A stretch of DNA of 64,000 nt. It comes from Agapanthus africanus (taxonomy: Eukaryota; Streptophyta; Magnoliopsida; Asparagales; Amaryllidaceae). The notes beneath the pieces are model-generated. The model was given only the letters and a program-made list of their open reading frames with translations, had not been told where the DNA came from and did no database searches. Positions 58,476 to 64,000 of the stretch are shown piece by piece. The stretch covers positions 754,857,632 through 754,921,631 of the forward strand of contig CM057340.1 of the NCBI GenBank assembly GCA_030015575.1. Direction: 5' to 3'. The stretch's first letter is position 1, and every line of letters begins with the position of its first letter. The translations under genes and the position numbers were made by a program.

Positions 58476-59960
58476 TTATGGAACCATAGCAACTTGCAAA
58501 CTTTGATCTTCGTTGGCGAAGATTTGTATCAACGGCCGAGCAGAGAATACAGCATTGACCTCGTCTTCCGAGTCGCTGCCAAAGATCAACGTAGGGATGG
58601 ACGGTCCTGGCTTGTTGTATTGGGGCGGCCCTGAATAAACTATCTCTTCTTCCTCCTCGGTATCACTCCCGAAGACCGGAATAGTAGAGATGGCTTTGTT
58701 CTTCGATTTGTGACATCTTTCCGTGTCCTCAAAATCTGGTAAGAAGTATTTTTCATCTTCGTACTTTCGGACTTCATTCACAGAGAATGGGTTCAACTCT
58801 CCAGTTACGGTATACTCAAGACCATCCTTGAAATACTTCATACACTGATGTTGTGTAGAAGGGATAATATTGTACTCATATAACAAAGGCCTGCCGAGCA
58901 AAGCATTGTAGCATGTCTTGGCGTCGATGACATGAAACTTAATGTCCATGACAAGCAGCCCAAAGCGTAGTGTCAATATTACAGACCCAAGCGTTCGTGA
59001 TGACTGAGAGTCAAATCCGGAGATGGTGATTTTATCACGAGCGAGGTGCTGAACGCTTATGCAAATTTACTTCAATACTCTCACATTGAGAAGATTGACG
59101 GAAGACCCGATGTCGACCAGGATTTTGCCTATCTAGATATCATGACAGTATCCAGAGACATAAAGGGGACGGTTGTGCTCGCACGTCCCGAGGAGGAGGT
59201 CTTCATCGCCGAAGGTGATATCGGCCGTGTGTATTTCTTCCAGCTCGTCCTTCATCTTTTCATCGGCAAGGAAAGCTTGGAATTGCTCGGGCACTTGCAG
59301 TGTCTTGATTAAAGAATCTCTTGCTTCTTTTGATAACAAGAGGGTATCGAGAATGCTTAGTTGCGAAGGTAGCTTTCTCAAGTGTGCCAGAACGTTGTAG
59401 TCCACCTTACTCTTCTTTGGCGGATCTTTGGCTGTCAGCTCTTCGACGGCTTGGTCATCGAGGGCGATATCTTCAGGGATCTTTTCTTTCCCCTTATCTC
59501 TTCTATTTGACCCACTGTTCGAGGGCCCAAGATTCTTTTCGGGCAGTGTACGATTGCGCAGCTGAATATTTTTACAGGCCTTCGATTCTTCCTCTTTTCT
59601 CGACTTAGATTCTTTGAAGAGAGGGCCAAGAGTCATTTCTTCATCAGAGTCACTCCCAAAGGTGAGAACTTGCGATTCCCCAGCGTCGACCATGTGACAG
59701 TTTCCGGTAGTTCTTTTACGCTCATCGGTCGTGTTTCTTTTCTCCCGATGAGTTTTGCGTTTCATTCGCTTGAAATATTGCCGGTGAGCAACATATCCCT
59801 GCCACCATCTTTTAAAAGCGTTGTACTCTTCGGTGGGGTGCGCAATCTTTCGATGATATAAGCAGTAGCTAGAATCTGTTTCCGCTTCACCAAGGGCGTT
59901 CCCTTCGGAGGGTGGCAGCTTCATTCCTATCGATATGGCTTTAGCGAACCTTTTCCTCAT
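58476..59960 (-). pseudogene. Tat second knuckle module and aspartic protease (broken)
   Basis: The minus strand from 59960 starts with a basic segment and a second knuckle-like motif (YCLYHRKIAHPTEEY) in which the last Cys is Tyr. A Lys/Glu-rich low-complexity linker (FGSDSDEEM; SKSRKEEESKACKN) follows, then a retropepsin with GKILVDIGSSVNLL (active site DIGS instead of DTGS) and VIDAKTCYNALLGRPLLYEY. After that another acidic linker (FGSDTEEEEEIVYSGPPQYN). In-frame stops near 59131 and 59068 cut the protease. Acidic FGSDS repeats occur three times. Confidence 0.78.
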
Positions 59961-60394
59961 CTTAAACCTGTTTTTATTTGCGGCGGATGTACTTTGATCT
60001 GGAGGGAGTGTTGAACCCTTTCGTCCAGTTGTTGGCGTTTGGCCTTTTCAAATATGGCCATCTCACGCTCTCGAGCGGCTTTGCTTTTAAGAAGGGCTTC
60101 GTTCAGGAATGCATCAATCATTTCGTCTGATGGTCCTGAAAGTTCCGGTTCAGGATCTGCCCCCAGTTTCTCTGTGTAAGGAGCTTCTTCATCGTTTATC
60201 GATGAGTGAGAGATCACATGGCAATTTGCTACGTAATCTTCAGATTCATCCCACGAGTCTTCTCTATCATCTACGTCCTCAAGGACGAGACTGAGAAATT
60301 CTTGGAGTGTGACTGGAGTCCGCGCTTTCTGGTTATACTTTTCCAACGCGTCAATCTGCTTTTGCAGGTTCGTGCGCCTGTCACCAGGCTTCAT
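59957..60394 (-). pseudogene. Tat gag-protease linker, helical
   Basis: Minus-strand frame of 145 residues, in frame with the gag tail across one stop. It contains TLQEFLSLVLEDVDDREDSW, then GADPEPELSGPSDEMIDAFL and REMAIFEKAKRQQ. The last two motifs recur at 58090-57840, so this is one half of an internal duplication. Confidence 0.65.
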
Positions 60395-60484
60395 GAGCTT
60401 CTTGGATTTCTTCTTCTTCTTCGAAGATTTTGATGGCTGGGTGTGAGCACTTTGACTATCACCACCAATTTTTAGAGTTGGGCG

Positions 60485-61822
60485 CTATTTCAGCATTCCC
60501 TTGATAATCTCGGGTTCCAGCGGATTCTTCCACCTGATCGCCGGGCATGTTTGGAGATCGTTCAGCTTTCTTTTAGTTTTGGCTGAAAGAGCGACCTCCC
60601 ATCGAGATTCTTCTATGAAAGAGCATGATTCCCCCGGTGTGTCTGTCTTCTTGGAAGCGTGTGGCTGTGGTGGGTTCACCTTCCAATTCTCGGACAGCGC
60701 AAACTTGTCTTGTTGGTATTGGTCCTCGATCCATCCCATAAAGACGAAGTAATTTTCAATTGAATGGCTTACCGTTTGATGGTAAGGGCAATAGTTGGGA
60801 CTATTAGCCTCGTCGGGTTGCAACGGTCATTTTGGATTCGGCAGATTGATGAGCCTGTTGCGCACTGCCAGTTCGAATAGTCTCTTAGTTTTGTCCCGAG
60901 AGAACGAATAAGGATGCTTCATTTTCTCATTATAGTATCGCTGTCTCTCTTCTAATTGATCGGTTAGTTTTGGGGCACTGGGCTGCTGTTGAGTATTCGT
61001 AACGAATGTCGCCTTCCCTTTACCCTTTTCGTTCCGCGGCTCCGGCTTTGGAGGAGACGGTCTATGACCCATCTGGTCTATTTGGGCCAGTTTGTCGATC
61101 AAGGCCTGGAACGTGGTCGGCTTGAAGAACATCATGAATTGGGAAATAGTTGCCTGAGGGTCCAGAGTGCCCACGAACATGCTCACTGCCGGCGCTTCCT
61201 CGATGCACTGCTCACATTTTGACCATAAATTTCGCCACCGTATTGCGTATTGTACCCAAGTTTCGCCTGGCTTCATCCTGGCGTTAATTAATACGGTAAT
61301 CGGGGTGCGTTCACTAGCACTCGCGAAACGCTGGGTGAATAGTAGTTCCATCTCCGCAAAAGTCTTGACGGAGTCGTTTGGAAGTTCAAAATACCACTCG
61401 AATGCCGTTTCCGACAAGCTGCCGACGAACTGGCGAAGTAGCGATTTATTATCACCTCCGGTGTTGCCACATAGAGCCCTGAACTGGGCAACATGCTGGT
61501 GGGGATTGCCCGTCCCTTTATATACATGAAATTTAGGGATCGTATATCCTGGCGGGTACTTTATTTGGTCATACCAGCCTGGATATGGTTGCCCAGTTTT
61601 AACAATTTGGCCGGCCGCTTCATTCGCCTGGTGAGCTCGTATTTGCTGAGCAATGTAGTCATCCAGAGCGGCCTTAGAGATGGTTTCCTCTTTGGCTGCT
61701 GAAAGAGACGGAGGAGGGTTCGATGTCTCCCCTCTGTCATCTTCAATGATGATCGGGGGGTCTTCAGCTGGAGGTTCTGGCTGTAACATTATTCCAGCCA
61801 TGTCTTGGAACAAGAGAGCCAT
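60485..61822 (-). pseudogene. Tat gag core and first zinc-knuckle module
   Basis: The minus-strand frame from ATG 61822 gives Gag with YPGWYDQIKYPPGYTIPKFH, TGNPHQHVAQFRALCGN, the gag core GSLSETAFEWYFELPNDSV and MELLFTQRFASASERTP, then KPGETWVQYAIRWRNLWSKC. After one stop at 60824-60826 it continues with QPDEANSPNYCPYHQTVSH. The knuckle there lacks its final Cys (Tyr instead). It ends in a WKVNPPQP linker. Role: capsid assembly and RNA binding. Confidence 0.85.
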
Positions 61823-62565
61823 TCATTTTATATTGGCTGCCTGTTCCGCAGCCTCTTGTTCTTTCCTCTCGAGCATTCTTCGGAGGAATTCGGTGTTAGT
61901 TTCTTGTTCCTGACGCTGCTCCGAGATCTCTGGATTTTCTTTTAGCCCAGTGAGTGCGGCCATTGCGGTCAGCATCTCCTGAAACTTCTGCTGCTGTTGT
62001 TCTTGAGCCTTTGTTATTGATGGGTAAGCGGTCGATGTCCCGTAGAAGCACGGCTTTCCTCTTTTCCGGAAGCCATATAAACAGTATGCACCATCATGCC
62101 CCCAGACTTGGGGTGTTTAGGTTCGGTGTCTCTGCGGTTCGCCGCGGTCACAGGGGCTTTCTCTGGCCTCCTTCTCTTGTGAGCAGTTGAAGTCGAGGGG
62201 GCCGTTGCAGCGGGCACCCAGGTAGCTGTCGCCTTTTGTGGCTTGACAGGATGGTCCTTTTCTTGCCGAACTTTTATCTTTTTCTGCTGGCGAGAGCAAT
62301 CTTGATCAATTACTGAGTCCTAAACCTGTCGCCAGACTTTGTAAATTTTGGAAGAAAGCCGCTGAGGGGGTTGTTCCGGCTTCGCCTTCGGTGCATTCTC
62401 CACGGGTGAAGGAGATCTCTTCAGCACTGCAGTAGGAGAGTTCCTGCGCACCTTGTTAAGTAGTTCAAAACTGTTTCCAGTTGGAACAGCAGTATCGATC
62501 TCCACCATTGGAGCTGGTGGAGTAAATCCAGACGGAGAGCTGCCCCCAGCCTTCCTTACTCGGCG
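61823..62565 (-). pseudogene. Tat gag upstream region, decayed
   Basis: Coding fragments in several minus-strand frames (PPQRLSSKIYKVWRQV at 62370-62320; TAPSTSTAHKRRRPEKAPV at about 62200) link the N-terminal segment to the gag core. Frameshifts and stops prevent a single frame. No domain recognised beyond Lys/Arg-rich stretches. Confidence 0.5.
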
Positions 62566-63161
62566 TCAGTGACGACGACGAGCATGTCGCACAGATGGTG
62601 TTGGTTCAGTTATGGGGATGGCTTTGTCATGCCCCCTGTTCTGGTGAGGCGCTGCTGGTACCAGTCTCTTGAAGGCCGACGTCCGTTGAGCAGTAGTATC
62701 CAATCTGTCAAAGACAGACCTTTGAGCAGGAACGGGAGCCGGAGTGGCCAGCCTCGTAAAGACTGATCCTTTGACGGGAGAAGCTTCTTTAGTGACCTCG
62801 AGAGCAGGAATGGCTATCCGTTTTGGGATGGCCGCTTCAGGTATCGTTGGCTTCTTGGCGGGCCCATTAAAGCTTTGGCCCAATCTGTTAAAAACTGAGA
62901 CAGTGGACTTAGGCGACCTGCTGAGAGGGGCCGCAGTAGTTGCAAGCCGATCAAAGACGACTTCTTGGGAGCTTCTTGCGATGGTACAGGGGCGTTGAAG
63001 CTCGCTGGTGGGAGCATGGTCCCGAAGAACAACCCGGTGGTAGCCTGCGTTACCTGCTCTACCGGCATTGTGAAAAGGGAGGCCGCCTGGGGCCAGTAGG
63101 TTACACCTCCAGATGAGGCGGAACGAGAGTTGCAGTTGCAGTTAGCGCAGGTTGAAGCCAT
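62566..63161 (-). pseudogene. Tat gag N-terminal segment with repeated SVFxRL motif
   Basis: From ATG 63161 the minus strand reads MASTCANCNCNSRSAS, PQAASLFTMPVEQVTQATTG, then, after a one-base shift near 62965, repeated motifs VFDRLATTA, SVFNRLGQSF, SVFTRLATPA, SVFDRLDTTA and SAFKRLVPAA. This five-fold (S)VFxRL repeat is seen in the N-terminal Gag regions of plant Ty3/gypsy elements. The chosen start gives a Cys-rich N-terminus and follows the leader of about 140 bases. Confidence 0.65.
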
Positions 63162-63305
63162 TGATCTTTCGTTTTCTGCACAGAGCAAGGCACCAAATCT
63201 TAGTACCTCGAATCCAAGGGCAACCATATCAAACCGTGATTCATTCGCGAACACTACAAATGAAGTGTGGAGTGGAAAGAGGAAAAGGTCCCACCGGGCA
63301 GAATC

Positions 63306-64000
63306 TGTTCCCCACCGAAAACGCGGGAAGACGCGATAAACGTCTTGCCTGAATTTCGGGACAGATACTAATTGGTGCTATCCGTCCACCTTTCCGAAGA
63401 TGCCAAGTTGATTTATGGTATCGTGTATCGAAGGTATAAACGGATGCGGCCGATGTAGCAGACTTCGTCAGATTCCCCCTCATTTGAGGGGGTTTTGATT
63501 GTGGGGACGCTCTTCCCTGCAGGCGTAAGCCCCTGCAGTTAATTACGACACCGCATCGCGGTAACAACTTTCTCCTTCTCCAGATGGTTACTTCGTGTCG
63601 TGTGTGTTTGTTTTGTTTTTGGTTGCCCGTAGATTGTATACGGAGACTAATTTATGTTGTCGCCCGTAGGGCGTGGATTAGTCCAAATCCGTATCTTCTT
63701 AGATTTGGGTTTGGGGGTTGGGTTTAAGGATACGTTAGCCTCTTTTGAGACTAAGATTAACTTAAACGTTTGTTAAGGATACGTTAGTCTAATTTTAGAC
63801 TAAGATCAACTTAACGGGATCATTTAGATCTAACAAAAGAGCATTTGGACTCTATTGTTTAGTTTAGGGACATTGCGGTCGATTAGTTTAAGGACATTAC
63901 GGTCCAAGGTTAAGGAAATCATAGTCCGTGAGTTTAAAGACATCACAGTCAAGATTAAGGACATCATAGTCCGTGAGTTTAAAGACCTCACAGTCAAGGT
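63306..64000 (-). repeat. Tat 5' LTR, beginning (continues past window)
   Basis: The plus strand starts TGTTCCCCACC at 63306 and matches 44706-45400 almost throughout, including the 45-base repeat. The primer site should lie at about 63285-63305; the minus strand there reads GATTCTGCCCGGTGGGACC, which I cannot assign to a tRNA. Confidence 0.85.

Larger units (their letters stand above)
44706..64000 (-). mobile_element. Tat-lineage Ty3/gypsy retrotransposon, large, nearly complete
   Basis: Minus-strand element entered from the right: start of the 5' LTR at 63306-64000 (continues past the edge), gag, protease, RT, two RNase H regions, integrase (63161-53877), a 6 kb 3' region with plus-strand antisense ORFs and tandem repeats, polypurine tract and 3' LTR (44706-47969). 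The archaeal-type second RNase H and antisense ORFs are Tat hallmarks. More than 19 kb lies within the window. The polyprotein has many stops and frameshifts. Confidence 0.85.

Noticed and set aside
1..64000. tRNA or rRNA genes, CRISPR arrays, bacterial operons
   Set aside because: No cloverleaf with anticodon arm, rRNA signature or spaced identical repeats was found; tRNA-like strings are primer sites of LTR elements, and all repeats are explained by LTR elements or tandem arrays.

Overview
The window is nuclear DNA of a land plant, most likely from a repeat-rich, heterochromatic region, and is built almost entirely of LTR retrotransposons. The evidence is plant-specific Ty3/gypsy lineages (Athila, Tat/Ogre-like with a second archaeal-type RNase H, and Tekay-like chromoviruses), a Copia fragment with an initiator-Met tRNA primer site, MITE-like foldbacks, and a miniature LTR element (TRIM). 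No host gene, tRNA, rRNA or CRISPR array was found. Species cannot be named from the sequence. Nearly every coding frame is broken, often by stops that read as C-to-T (or G-to-A) changes of CAA, CAG, CGA or TGG codons, as expected in methylated, silenced DNA.

Layout. 1-6420: 5' part of an Athila element on the minus strand (RT, protease, gag, primer site, 5' LTR). 6421-13881: 3' part of a plus-strand Tat-lineage element, holding a multi-exon antisense gene for a plant-mobile-domain protein, a polypurine tract and the 3' LTR. 13882-16250: MITE-like inverted repeats and unassigned AT-rich DNA. 16254-16783: Copia LTR, primer site and gag start. 16784 onward: a minus-strand Tekay-like element whose 3' LTR is split by a 10.2 kb gag-only element (17235-27417, target duplication GTTAT). 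Its pol end is split by a 14 kb three-LTR chromovirus compound (29848-43837, target duplication CATGT). 43843-44705: end of that interrupted pol, then a relic resembling Tat LTR DNA. 44706-64000 and beyond: a large minus-strand Tat-lineage element (3' LTR, antisense ORFs, long tandem-repeat 3' region with a nested tandem TRIM at 51743-52684, integrase, RNases H, RT, protease, gag, and the start of the 5' LTR).

How the parts work together. The minus-strand Athila, Tekay-like and Tat pol genes would have supplied capsid, protease, reverse transcriptase/RNase H and integrase for their own copying. The gag-only element and the TRIM lack pol and must have used enzymes in trans; they share a primer-site-like stretch beside the LTR. 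The two Tat elements (opposite orientations) share a homologous antisense promoter just inside the polypurine tract, yet drive different antisense genes: a plant-mobile-domain protein in one and an unrecognised helical protein in the other. Their LTRs are also packed with short palindromes whose arms differ but stay complementary. These two Tat observations are the most unusual in the window.
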